Source: Chionis minor
Lineage: Eukaryota > Chordata > Aves > Charadriiformes > Chionididae
Length of the DNA stretch: 64,000 bases
NCBI GenBank assembly: GCA_013398295.1
Contig: VZSF01000866.1
Location: 256,565 to 320,564, forward strand
Reading direction: 5' to 3'
The notes beneath the pieces were generated by a model. The model had not been told where the DNA came from and ran no database searches. It saw only the letters and a program-made list of their open reading frames with translations. This document shows positions 49,965-63,692 of the stretch, one piece after another (the stretch's first letter is position 1; each line of letters starts with the position of its first letter). Made by a program: the position numbers and the translations under genes.

Positions 49965-50535
49965 AGGGCAGCACAGCTGGCTACTGTTCTCCGAGTTGTT
50001 ATTTTTGTATCGTTATCCTGATAGTTTTTACTGTGAGGTGGAATGCAGAATTAGGTAATATTTTACGAGTAATTCTATGCAATGATAATTTTAAAGAAGT
50101 TGATAACTAGTTTATGGAAGATGCAAGTTTGAAACTAATAGTGTAATGCAGATGGATGTATGAAAAATTTGTAATGTTACTTTTATAACAGACATTTCCT
50201 TCTTATATTCCCACTTTGACTAGTTTCCATATACATGTAAATATTTAAAGATACCATATTTATATACTGTTCCTATCTCTTGTTATATTCATAGATTTAT
50301 TTGAGAGAGAGAGATCTATAAAATGATTTTAGCCTTCTAAATATAATTTCTTGCAAGACAAACAGTATGGCTTCTGATTACTTTTTTTTTATAAACATGC
50401 AATACTGTTTGTTTCCCGTTTTTCTTACACATCTATACTTGCTTTATATTTAATATGACTTTAATTTAGTACAAAAGTTGATACTTAGTGTTTGATTTTT
50501 GATTTATCCGTTCATTAAACATTTTTTTAAACTCT
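49965..50535 (+). other. NFE2L2: NFE2L2 proximal 3' UTR
   Basis: AT-rich sequence after the stop codon up to about 20 nt past the first poly(A) signal. It contains an AU-rich stretch (tagatttatttgagagagag) of a type that often affects mRNA stability. The length of about 570 nt is near that of the human NFE2L2 3' UTR. Confidence 0.75.
50514..50519 (+). promoter_or_regulatory. NFE2L2: Proximal poly(A) signal ATTAAA
   Basis: attaaa about 550 nt after the stop, followed at once by a T-rich stretch that could serve as downstream element. Confidence 0.6.
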
Positions 50536-51510
50536 ACTTCATACATATTTATTTCCCTAAAGTAGGGAAATCCTCACTAGTTTTCCAAGGCTAAATCTTC
50601 ACGTAACAACTATGCTTAATAACCAGAGATGTATCACACAGCATCGTCAGCATTTCTTATGCTTCATTCAGCATAATTTTAACTGCCATTCGGAAAGATT
50701 GTGTAACATAAAGTTTCAAGTCTGTGCTAAGTTTACATAATTTTTGTTTTGCTCTTGGAACACTACTTAAATTCATGATGAGATTTTTTTCCGAAGGCAT
50801 TTAAACTCTGTTAAGACAGATGTTGTTGGCATTATGCATTTTTCTAACTAAAAATTCTGTACACTTCTGAGTAATTGTTTTAGAAGTGCGCTATGTGTCT
50901 CTGACTCCGATCAGCAAGCGTCGTTTGTCACTGCAATTACTTTGGAGCTAATGGAAAAAGGCATACTAATTGCCTGCCAACTGCACTGCTTGGAACCTGT
51001 GCTCAATTAACTGAAAAGCGTGTGGTGTTTAAATTATGATTTACAAGAGAATAAACATTAGGCAAATAAATTAGCAGTTTTGTTTACCCTTCAAATGGAC
51101 TCCATACTTGATCATTGTGGATTTTTTTTTTAATACAGAACATATATATTTTAGATTTGAAATACACATATTGATCTGAATATTAAAAACTGCTTCATCT
51201 TCCTCATGAAACTTCTAAAAGGCATGTTTAATCTGAAATGTTTTTTCTGCCACTGGTGCTGTATATCATTTTAGGAATATTTTGTTTATTACAACATTAT
51301 GCATCATTTCATGTAGTATAATAAACAGCAAGTTGTTTTGCAACACCTTATTGTACTTTTTTTTTTTTAAAAAAATACTGAAAAAGGGTGGAAGTAGGGC
51401 CCACAAAGATTGTTCAGTAATGTTGTAGGAAAAAGAATTTAGAGAAGGACGTTAGTTCAATATTCACAAAGTTAGAGGAACGCTAAATAAAGTTATATGG
51501 TGGTTGGTGA
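50536..51510 (+). other. NFE2L2: Possible extended NFE2L2 3' UTR
   Basis: AT-rich DNA with AATAAA on the sense strand at 51,050-51,055, 51,065-51,070, 51,320-51,325 and 51,486-51,491. The last one is followed by the GT-rich gttatatggtggttggtg, the best downstream element of the set. Whether transcripts reach these sites cannot be told from sequence. Confidence 0.45.
51486..51491 (+). promoter_or_regulatory. NFE2L2: Distal poly(A) signal AATAAA with GT-rich element
   Basis: Canonical hexamer followed within 10-20 nt by atggtggttggtg. A candidate distal NFE2L2 3' end, about 1.5 kb after the stop. Confidence 0.5.
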
Positions 51511-53930
51511 ATTCTGTCTTGAGATTTTTATGTCTCAGACTATTTAGCTGTGCTGGAGTCATGTAGCCAGCAGAAAGCAGCTCACCTCACAGCTGGCCAT
51601 GAAAGCTGAAAGAACAATTTTAGATTGTCGTGATGTCACTTCTTATGGACCTTCTGAGTGTATTTAAAAAAAAAAAAAAGGCACAAAGAGGAAAGGTAGG
51701 CAACTACTACAGAAAGCCATTTTTCTGATGAATATTATTCTGTCATGGGATGCTACAGGTTTCAACTGTTCTGTGGAGTTCGCTGCTTTCATAGAGCTCT
51801 CTGGTGCCTCCATCCCCTTTCACCTGAATAGCATTAACTATTTTGGAGCCTACTGTTTTGTAGGTACTGGTTTTGTTTTTTGGTGTAGGCACACAGTTTC
51901 AGCTGTTACTCTATTGTCCAGTTGGTCACAGCAGTATCAGTGTAGGCCTTCACCATCAGTTGTTTTATTAGCCCAAATAATTGTTTATTTCCAGTCTTTG
52001 TCACCTTGTCGTTCCTCTTCCCGAACTCATTTGCCAGTTCTGAGTAGCAGAGGCTGCTCTCGTACCTGATGCAGACACACTCTCCCTTTCACACTTCCTC
52101 TGCAGCGCACCCGCAACTCCCTGGAGTGGAGCAGGGGTGGGAAAGCAAAGCAGCAACAGCTTCAGCAGGAAGGTAGGTTTGCTCCAGGGCAGCGTGATGC
52201 TGGGAGCTGGGATCCTGTTGACCACATCCTCTTGAACAGACACATATAACGGCCAAGTGCTGGAACCAAAAGAAAGTCTTTGGTACCTAAACCTGGGACT
52301 ATCAGCTGCTCCAGCCCTGCCTACCTTCAGAGAAAAGCAAGAGTTTGGCACAGCTTCTCACACCATGTTACTGCAGCCAGCTTTCAAGTGAGGAGGTCCT
52401 GCCGCACAAAGTGTTTGTGTGTGAGGCATGTCATGAAAACCCCTGTGGCCTCGGTTTTCCAGCATCCCAGGAAGCACTAGGAACCCTGCCCGTTACATCA
52501 AGTAGTAACATTTGTGTTTTCGCAGAAGACATTGGGAAACGTAACTCCAGGTGACCCAACTTGCGCTTTGAGGCTGCTTACCTTGTTCATACTGACCTTC
52601 CTTCTTAACGGCGTGTCAGTCTGTCCTGCCGCACGGTCCCTCAATGTGAGAGTGCTCCTCTTTGGAGCAAATGATCAATACCTATGGTTGGACACCTCAA
52701 GGCAGGATTTGATGGACGAAGCAGATGTATTTACTCTAGGTAGATTTAATTTAGCTGGTGCTTGGCTGCCCTAAGATATTGCAGCAGGGAGGGAGATTTT
52801 TCTTGCCGCCGTTGCTCAAATAAGCTACTATTGACTTTGCCACCAGCCCTGCCTAGGACAGAAAACACCCCTGACAATCGCCAATCCTGGGCAAAACACA
52901 GGGAGAACACACATGCTGCCATGTAAATCAAGAGGCTCTAATCCATATTTAATGGTGGCAATTTTAGGGCAGAAGCATTAAGGAGGAAACACACCCAGCC
53001 CCGGCCCTGGACAGCCTTTCACCACGGATCTGCAGGTAGGTCTGACAGCAAAGCACAGGGAACCTCAAGAGGAAGAGCTCCGGGTTCCCTCCCTACCCTC
53101 TGCCCTTAACTAGGCTGTCACAGTCTCTGACTTACAGAAAACATTCTCTCTAGCTGTAATATAAACACTGTAATTACAAATTGGCTATAAAACAGCAACT
53201 GCAGTAAACCCCTGCCCTCCACTTCCATGTCATCCTTATTTTAGCACAAACGTGAAAGCCCGAGGCAAACAGCACCCTTACAGCCTTTGCAGGGGCTGTT
53301 GTATTGGTACTACCCCCCCATGTCTAAAACCTAATACAGGGATATTTATTCCATCACCAAGATGAAAAGAGCAACGACAAAAAACTTGCACTTAATGCAG
53401 AAGCCTTGCTTGAACTGCACCAGGCCAAGAATCACACTATAGTAACGCAGAGCATGACAACTTGCACTCAGTTTAAACCAGTATTTTCTGCATCACGAAC
53501 ACAGCGATGGTTGTACTCGCAGCAGAACACCCAGCGTCAATAAGGAAAAAAATAATCCACATTAGATTATTTTGGTATACGTGAAAACATCAGGTTACAA
53601 ACGATATCCTTCATTTTATTATTATTACTGGGGTACAGAGTATGTTCCCACACCTGAGAGTGACAGTGCCAAGTCTAGTGCATCACAACACTGACCAGTC
53701 TCTACCTGGAGACAATTTATTTCTCAACCAAGACATTCCGTTTTAAAACTATTAGAAGTAAAGCTGAGGAGCTGGGTTGACCCAAGGTTTTCTGACTTGC
53801 AGTCCTGAGGCGGAAAGATGATCCTGTAATTCATAATGTGTTGCAATAATTGAAGACCGCTTTGTGCTCCTCACAGCACTAAAAAATGATGGCAGCGCAT
53901 CATAGATTGGAAGTCATTTGACAACATACA
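51511..53930. other. Intergenic region between convergent genes
   Basis: No coding region or known repeat was recognised. An A-run lies near 51,666-51,679. Open frames up to 118 codons on both strands (for example around 52,000-52,350) have no recognisable domain. Confidence 0.6.
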
Positions 53931-53931
53931 C

Positions 53932-53937
53932 TTTATT
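53932..53937 (-). promoter_or_regulatory. Candidate most distal HNRNPA3 poly(A) signal
   Basis: The minus strand reads cagaataaagtgtatgttgtc: AATAAA followed by a GT-rich element. It is the farthest of a series of minus-strand hexamers downstream of HNRNPA3. The link to HNRNPA3 is inference. Confidence 0.35.
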
Positions 53938-56900
53938 CTGATACAAAATTGAAATATTTTAACAAATTTCAATCCATTATGGACTATACTGAAATTTTTA
54001 AATTTCCATGCTATTTTTGAACTTGTTTAACCACAAGTTCTAAGATTGCAGTACACTAGCACCATTGCTCTTGAAGTCTTTGCCAGTTATTTTAACATAT
54101 TATTCTGTTTCCAATCTTGCGATATTATCTTCTACATGAAGGCCATTTTTCTTCTACGGAGATGGTTGCATTACTTTAGTTCAGGAAAAAGCTAATCTTA
54201 GATAGAGATGTCAACCTGTAGCACCCACAGCAGAAAAAGAATGATCCATCAGATATCTGAATTTTAGCGATACTCAAGATCGTTCATGCTCCACACAATT
54301 TAAGATACAGACACTTGTCAGAGACCACAGACTGATATGTAAGTGAATATTCCACCACAGTGTAGACAGTATATGAAAACACGTTAATGTCTTAAACACA
54401 GGAACCAAAGACAGCAAGTCAGTACATCACACAGTCAATGCTTGAAAGACTAGGAGCATTCCCCTCCCCGCCTTAAATATTTAAAGGATATCACAAGTTA
54501 AGACGCTATGTTTAATTTCAGTGTTCCACAAACAAAACACTCATCACACCTGCATCGACCTGGGCCCCTTGCGGGGAAATATATTTTTACTACCTGCAAG
54601 TACCATTTGCTTTTAGATCAACACATGAGTTTAGGTACTGAACAAACTCTGTGGAATTGCAGCTTAGGGACCAACGCTTCGTTAACTTTACATCTTCGCA
54701 TCTCCATCTCCATTCACAGCTGCTCTTTTCCACAGCAGCCACGACAGAAAAACCCAGCCCTCAAACGATGTTCTTAACTCTTGGAAGTGCCTCTTGGACA
54801 GACACACTTGACCCAGTACTCCTTAAGGATGTGTTTAGCCTTGACAAGATTTATTTCTGAACAAATTGGGGTATGAATAATTGAAATTAAGGAAATTAGT
54901 CTAACAAGAGTGTTATAAATCCAAGTGTGAAAATAATTCTAACGGTGAATATCTAGTTCTATACGGGCTGCAAAAAGTGCCCTCCAGAGCACAGAACAAG
55001 CCTGCAGCAAGGTTGAATCCTCTAGTGTTGAGGTAGAACAAGGCTCTATGGGATGCAAACTAGAAAGAGGTTTTCGTTAAAACTTACTTTTGCTAAAACA
55101 TATTCAAGATTTTACTGTTAAAAAATGTTAACGTTCCCCCTCTCTCCCCACATGCCAATGCACTTGCCCTCAACTGAGCGAGCGCAAGACACACTGACGC
55201 CTTTTCCCCATCACCTATTGCTAGCGCAGATGCCCAGGGGAGCTCACAAGAGCGTCTCTGCCCAGCAGAGGAGGAGCAAAGTCTCTCCACCTCCGGGTGT
55301 AAGACAGTAAGTTGTCACCTCAGCACCCAGCATGCTACACTAAGGAGAGACCGTGACCTTACTGCAGCAGTTTTAGATTTTGGCTCAATCTTGGCTAACC
55401 AAAAACGTTTGTCATCTTTAAAAAAAAAAAATATATATACGCAGTCATCCTGACATTTCCATTAAGTAGCTCCTGATTATGCAAAAATTTCAACCTTACC
55501 ATTGTAAATTGCTGACAAGTTAACTTTTAACTGTATGTTACAATGTCAAGAGTTTGCTTCCCACATGTTTACAGACGGCAGGTAAAAGGTTTTAAATATT
55601 TGAATCAGTCTGTGAACATGCCTAAGCCCCAAATTAAACCGAAATGCAGGAGGTCAATTTGCCTTCATTTTCTGAGTAACTGAAGAATAACAAGCACTCA
55701 AATTTTTGTGACTTCACAAAAATAACACAGACTCAAAAATGTATTGGCAAGTTTAAATGGGTACTAGACTATTATCCAAAAGGACTTAAAAATATCCCAG
55801 ACCTGTAACAATCGAAGATGAAGAGAAGGAAACGCATGTTCCAAGAGGTAAGAACCAACGTGCATAAGAGCAGATTCCATGAAAAGGTCTTTTACTGACT
55901 TTTGCCCATATAAATGCAGTTGTGCTTTCAGCTGGGCATCACCTGACAGTACCGGCCTCCACTGAACTACCCTGCCTGAAGGCACCGGACACCCAGAAGG
56001 TGTACTAGTCAGCTCTCTGGTTTGTACAGATAAACACAAACCCACCCAGTAAGCCAAGATTCATTTATTAGGAGGGAAGTCACTGCTCTAACCAACACAA
56101 AGCGCCCTTGCAGAATTTCTGCAGCAGCAGCAGCGTGTCACACACTAGCGCGCATGGTGATGAACCACTCTAGTGTCTTCACCTTTCTGCATTTCTGTAA
56201 GGCTTTTCTCTTTCTGTTACAAGGTGGCGAACAATTTCTCATGCCCCCCCCCCCCCCCCCCNTTTCAAAACATTTATCATTTCTGTCTTGTCAATCACAC
56301 ACAGCAATTTTGTACCTGGCAGGAACAGAAGATTCTTGAATAGCAATTATGCCAGCAAGCAACCCTCATCCAGCACAGGAAACACTGGATGACGTATGCT
56401 GGAATACTTGCTCCTCGGTACTTAAGGCTTTCCTCGATATTAGAAGGCTGGCAGAGGAAAGCCTGGAAGGAAATAAGGGTTAAACAAGTGTTGTACTATA
56501 CACTACAGATCTTACCCAGTCAGAAACCTTCAATTGAAGAGGATGTGCAAGACATTCCCCATTTTGTCAAGCAGCATCTTCTCATTCACCTGAAAATTAA
56601 AGAAATTACTCTTACCTTGTTTAAAAACCTCCCGCTACTCTTTATAATTCATAAAAAATTTTAAAGGCAAACCTTACCTATGCTCATTGCCCTTCCTTTC
56701 AGGTCTAAACGCTAGACCTATTGATTTTGAGTCAACTCAAGTAGCTATCACTCAAGGAGGTTCCAAAAGGTGAAGAACTCTTGCTAGACTTTCTTCCGAT
56801 ATTTCAGCTGTGATAAGCAGATTTAACTAGCCTTTGGAAAGCTGCTCACTATCAGCACAGTATCTTATGCCTTCACTTTTCTGGAAGTTGAAGCTGTGGC

Positions 56901-59194
56901 TCCTGCTGCCTTGTCATTCTTTAATTATGCTGACTTCTCCATACTCAATAGGCTGCTGAAGTCCTGTCTTAAGAGTCTCCTTAGCAAAGTATGGATCAAA
57001 GAAGTACATCCTAGGTTCTTTAAAGCTGGTTAATCACTGTCCTTACACTTTTCCACATCACAAACAACAGCTAAGCTACCCCACCCACCTACAAAGCGGT
57101 CACTTACATCCATCTCTTAAAAGGTTGCATACAGATCTTGTTCATAAAGTTTATTATGACACTATTTTTCAAAGTTAACATTGTTGTCACAGTACAGCTA
57201 CAAGAGGCCCTGTTAAAAAGAACACTGTCAATACATTCTAAAAAAATTTAGAAACACCAGATCAATTGTCAGAAGGGACATCGACCCCATCCTCCAGTTG
57301 TCCCTGCAATCAGATGCAGGCCCCAGGTACAAGTCTACACATCTTCTAAGCGTAGGAACGTACAAAGCAAGTCGGTAGTTAGGTGGCTCACTCCCTAGTG
57401 AGTTGTGCTTTAGTTTCCAAGGTTTTCAAACTCCAAATGGGTTGTTTAAAAAACGCCTTTATTGAAATACAACCTCTCCCCCGCCCCAAGCCCAAATTAA
57501 TATGTACAACAACAGAAGCGTTTGCTAAATCACCAATTCTTGCTTTAACTTTAGAGATATTTTAAAACCCCACAGAAAAGAATGAGCAGACTTTGCAATC
57601 CAGTTTGGAGGCTACCATCTTGACACCGGTTCCTGGTTTTAGTGTACTGCAGTCTAAATACACTCCAATAACAGCGGTTAAATAACATTGTTTAATTATT
57701 TTTTTTTCAAACAACACACTCATTTTTCTACTACTTCTTAAAATTATAATTCATTATTAATATGACTGATTATGCCTCGAGCCATTTCATACATCTTTGC
57801 AGATTCATTCCTACACTGGAATGGCATTTACCTTATACTGCACATTGACCCAGAAGTGAAACAGGTGTGAGTAAGTCCAATACCATATTGTCAAGTGTCT
57901 GAGTATTTCTTCTATTGACTGGGTCCCTACTCCTCTGAGTCTGAATCGACAGAAAGCACTGTCCTGGCAGAGAGAATTGACGTCAGCTGAGAGAAGGACA
58001 GACTGCAGTGCCTTAATTTGGCGGTCAGAAGTGAGACTGAAGTACAGTTTCTAGCCACATGTGCGGGTAAGATTTGCTACTCCAGTGCATCAAATCCAAT
58101 TGTCACACACTACGGTTCTACCTGTGGAAACTCAAGACCGTACCATTCTACATTGTGGGAAGTGTTTCTAGTCGGTAAAACACAGCTAGATCGTGTTTTC
58201 TCTTCCAGCTCTTAGCTGAGCGCAGACATTCGCAAGGGAAAAAGCTTGAGAACTAGACTACTTAGAGCCCATGGTGAATGAATGGGCTTTTGGAACGCGT
58301 TACCTGGGACTGTCAGTGATTACACACCTGTGCTACCCTTGGCTCCCAGTCAGAAGAATGTGTCCAGAAAATTGCCTAGGGTGCATGCAAGAAAGTATAT
58401 AGCCATTAAGTTATTGAGGAACATACCTATTACTCTCACTATGACGCCTCATTTAATTGAAACAGCGCGGTCTGGTGTGAGGGAGAGGGAAATGGGGACA
58501 AAGGAAGGGGATGAAAATTCAAGCCACCCTCCCCAAAGTATAGTTTTATTGAAACAGAATCATTGTATATCCCAAGGAAACAGGCACTTGATTCCCCCCA
58601 CCTTAACTTCTCGGGAATTACAATAAATATAAAGGTAAAAAGCAAGTTTCTTTTTCTCTTCACCCAAGACTTAAGCAACTGCAGTTATCCCTTATACATC
58701 TCAAATGAGACGGGAGACAGCTTTAATGTGTCTAAAGTTGGTCTTGTTAAAATATTTATCATGCCTTATTTTCTTGAAGCACTAGTACTAATACAGAACT
58801 ACAAATTAAAAAAAATATGCACAAACCAAAAAGTAATTTGAAATTTTCATTATGGTAAAGCTTAGTTCTATAATTCACAAACACTAATTTGAGTAACTCA
58901 ATCCTAGTTATACATCTAAACAAACTATAATGCAACATACAGATGTTTTCCCTCTGTATGCCTATGTAACTCATGTCAATGACAGTTACATATATACACT
59001 GAGACTAGACCCCTTAAGACTGCAAATCAATAGGTGTTTCTATTGTTAACTTTAAATTAATACAAAATAGTAATTGAGAAATGCATTAATTCTCTCTATT
59101 AACTAACAAGGAAACACCCTAAACTACATTTTATTTCTGTTATAGAGTTCTCTGTACTAAATGTGGAAAAACTGAACTACACAAATATCGAAAA
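53938..59194 (-). other. Region downstream of HNRNPA3; possible long 3' UTR
   Basis: No protein-coding gene was recognised. Minus-strand AATAAA words lie at 58,545-58,550, 57,458-57,463, 57,150-57,155 and 56,064-56,069, in addition to those at 59,215 and 53,932. A C-run with one undetermined base lies at 56,244-56,262. Two splice-site-bounded segments on the minus strand (56,316-56,462 and 56,516-56,589) could be non-coding exons; see findings. Confidence 0.4.
56244..56262. repeat. Poly-C run ending in an N
   Basis: Eighteen C followed by one undetermined base. The length of this homopolymer is probably wrong in the assembly. Confidence 0.9.
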
Positions 59195-59564
59195 GTTAAA
59201 AATTCCTTAATTTGTTTATTCCTGGTACCACTACCACAATTTACAGGGCAATATACCTGATGTAATGGGAAAATAAAAAGAAAAAAGAAAGACAAAGCTA
59301 CAACAGATAAAGACCTCAGGAATGTACATCTAATCGACACTACATTGCATTAATCAATAGCTGCACTTTTTGCAAACTGTGGCTATGACAGTCCTGAACA
59401 AGAAGGGTTTCCTGTTTAAGCTGCAGTAACTTTTCTGACTATGGATCATCGTTCCTTCTGTGGCAGATTTTACAGTTCCTCTAATGCATTTGGGACGACT
59501 GTCTCAAAGTAACCTGCAGCTTTCCTGACAACTCCTCGCTCTCTCTCCTGCTAAGAACTGTAGC
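59195..59564 (-). other. HNRNPA3: HNRNPA3 final 3' UTR exon
   Basis: It starts after a consensus acceptor (gtattcaacag, AG at 59,566-59,565) with gctacagttcttagcaggag and runs to just past the first poly(A) signal. From memory, this matches the mammalian HNRNPA3 3' UTR over most of its length, which is unusual conservation for untranslated sequence. The right edge comes from the splice site; the left edge is approximate. Confidence 0.75.
59215..59220 (-). promoter_or_regulatory. HNRNPA3: HNRNPA3 proximal poly(A) signal AATAAA
   Basis: The minus strand reads ggaataaacaaattaagg, followed by T-rich sequence (ggaatttttaacttttcg). It lies about 345 nt into the final 3' UTR exon. Confidence 0.65.
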
Positions 59565-59650
59565 CTGTTGAATACAGGATAAGAAAATTATTACTCTCAG
59601 TGAACAGTTGCACATTATTAATCATCATTATAAATATGCATTACACCTAC
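59565..59650 (-). other. HNRNPA3: HNRNPA3 3' UTR intron (86 nt)
   Basis: The donor gtaggt (minus strand, from 59,650) begins 20 nt after the last base of the stop codon and the acceptor attcaacag ends at 59,565. Both are good matches to consensus and the intron is short but workable. Retention or removal changes only untranslated sequence. Confidence 0.65.
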
Positions 59651-59722
59651 CCTTTTTCCGGTAGCATTTTTAGAATCTTCTACCACCATAGCCCCCACTT
59701 CCACTTCCAGATCCATAACCAC
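59651..59722 (-). CDS. HNRNPA3: HNRNPA3 last coding exon, C-terminal tail and stop
   Basis: It encodes the last 17 codons and stop TAA (59,672-59,670), ending SGGYGGRRF; human hnRNP A3 ends SGGYGSRRF. The exon then runs 19 nt further as 3' UTR (59,669-59,651) before the donor of the 86-nt intron. The coding part is 59,670-59,722. Its first codon is shared with the previous exon (phase 1). Confidence 0.95.
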
Positions 59723-61145
<1,423 letters not shown>

Positions 61146-61292
61146 CACCACCGAAATTTCCTCCTTCATTGTAGCCGTCGTATCCTCCTCCTCCACCTCC
61201 ATATCCACCACCTGGGTTTCCATATCCTGGTCCTCCACCACCACCATAACCTCCTCTGCTGCCATAGCCAGGACCGCCTCCATAGTTGCCAC
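61146..61292 (-). CDS. HNRNPA3: HNRNPA3 exon: glycine/tyrosine-rich low-complexity region
   Basis: 147 bp, phase 1/1. It encodes repeats of the type [17 protein letters not shown] and [15 protein letters not shown], the prion-like low-complexity region that drives phase separation in hnRNP A/B proteins. Human has NQGGG where this sequence has NPGGG. Confidence 0.95.
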
Positions 61293-62343
61293 CTTTGAAT
61301 AAAAAGGGGAATCAAACTGAGTACATCAAAGCTAAATATTGGTAAGAAAAGGTCCATTTAAAAACAAACAAAAAACCGAAAATCCACACACGATAAACAT
61401 CTCTTACAATGTTTTCCCTGTACTATATTAATTGCGGTTGATCAATTTAATAAAAACCCCAACAAAACGTTGGTTCACGTATACCCTTGAAGCACGATGC
61501 TTAAAAGTTCATCCTGCCTCACAAAAAATCCATGGACGTGCTGCTAGCACCACTGCCACCCGTTACATGTGATAACTGCCTCTTTACACAAATGGCATTG
61601 TCAGTACTGTGTACCATCCTCTTTGACTCACTAGGCAAAGCCCTCAAAAGAATTCTGGCTTACAGTTTCTATCTAGACATACAGCTTTATTTACATGTGC
61701 GTCAAAGCTACTAGATGTCCCTTTTTGCTGATCACGTAAAGCCTGTCTGAAAGACTTAGTATTTCAGATGTTGACCTGGTCTCAGATATTTTGATGGAGT
61801 AGCTCTGAACTGGGAAATAATCTTAAAGGACTTAACATCACTACATGTATCTGCTTACAGAATCAGAACATAACCAACTGCATGCTATTTCCCTCATTTT
61901 TCCGCCCCAACAAAAACGCTACTTCCACAGCCATTTGGTAATTTCCACAGTTCTCTTCAGATGCTTTTTAGATACTCATCCAAACTTTGTCATGAAAAAG
62001 ATGCTACTGAGCCATGAAAATCTGAATGAAAAGATTTCTGGTATGTTAGTTGGTCACTGCTTTATTCAGTTTTAGTCATCTCAACTGACACCAGAATCTT
62101 CATTTACTTCTCAATCATCATAGACAGTTACTGCATGAGCACATGACATGCCGTTATTTAAGGGTACGTACAGAGGACTATTTTTTTCCCACCCACCATT
62201 TTGTGGGGAAAACAAAAACCCTGTAATTCTTCACAGCTCTACAATGTAGAAAACATCAAAGTAGACTAGGTTTCCAAGGTGAAGGCAAGACTTACGGCTG
62301 GTTATAACTTTGGAGGGGAGAAAAAAGTGAACAATACACTTAC
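61293..62343 (-). other. HNRNPA3: HNRNPA3 intron, 1,051 nt
   Basis: GT-AG, AT-rich, without a recognised feature. The acceptor is ttattcaaag. Confidence 0.85.
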
Positions 62344-62424
62344 CATCACCAAATCCATTGTATCCGTCACCACCCCCAAAGCTTCCTCTGCTCCCACCAC
62401 CGCCACCACCACCCCCATAGCCTC
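62344..62424 (-). CDS. HNRNPA3: HNRNPA3 exon: glycine-rich region
   Basis: 81 bp, phase 1/1. It encodes [20 protein letters not shown] followed by YNGFGD. Human has SRGSYGGGDGGYNGFGGDGG, so the bird form is slightly shorter here. Part of the Gly-rich auxiliary domain. Confidence 0.94.
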
Positions 62425-62543
62425 CTGGAACACAAAACAGATGAGAACGTTTTCCTGAACACACGTGTTAAGTGTTCAAGCTAACTGACACAGGAAATAA
62501 AAAAATAGAAATCACATTCTATACAAACATTCCACTCATTTAC
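62425..62543 (-). other. HNRNPA3: HNRNPA3 intron, 119 nt
   Basis: Short GT-AG intron with no other feature. Confidence 0.93.
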
Positions 62544-62633
62544 CTCTTCCAAAGTTCCCTCCTCGGCCAAAGTTCCCTCCACCGCCTCCGAAGTTTCCAC
62601 GACCCATGAAATTGCCTGAGCCACCCCCACGAC
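62544..62633 (-). CDS. HNRNPA3: HNRNPA3 exon: start of RGG/Gly-rich domain
   Basis: 90 bp, phase 1/1. It encodes RGGGSGNFMGRGNFGGGGG followed by NFGRGGNFGR, with RGG-type motifs that bind RNA and are arginine-methylation sites in the family. Confidence 0.95.

Positions 62634-63692
<1,059 letters not shown>

Noticed and set aside
59565..59650. C/D-box snoRNA in the HNRNPA3 3' UTR intron
   Set aside because: An atgatga word and a ctga word occur on the sense strand, but they are only about 25 nt apart and there is no terminal stem or C'/D' pair.
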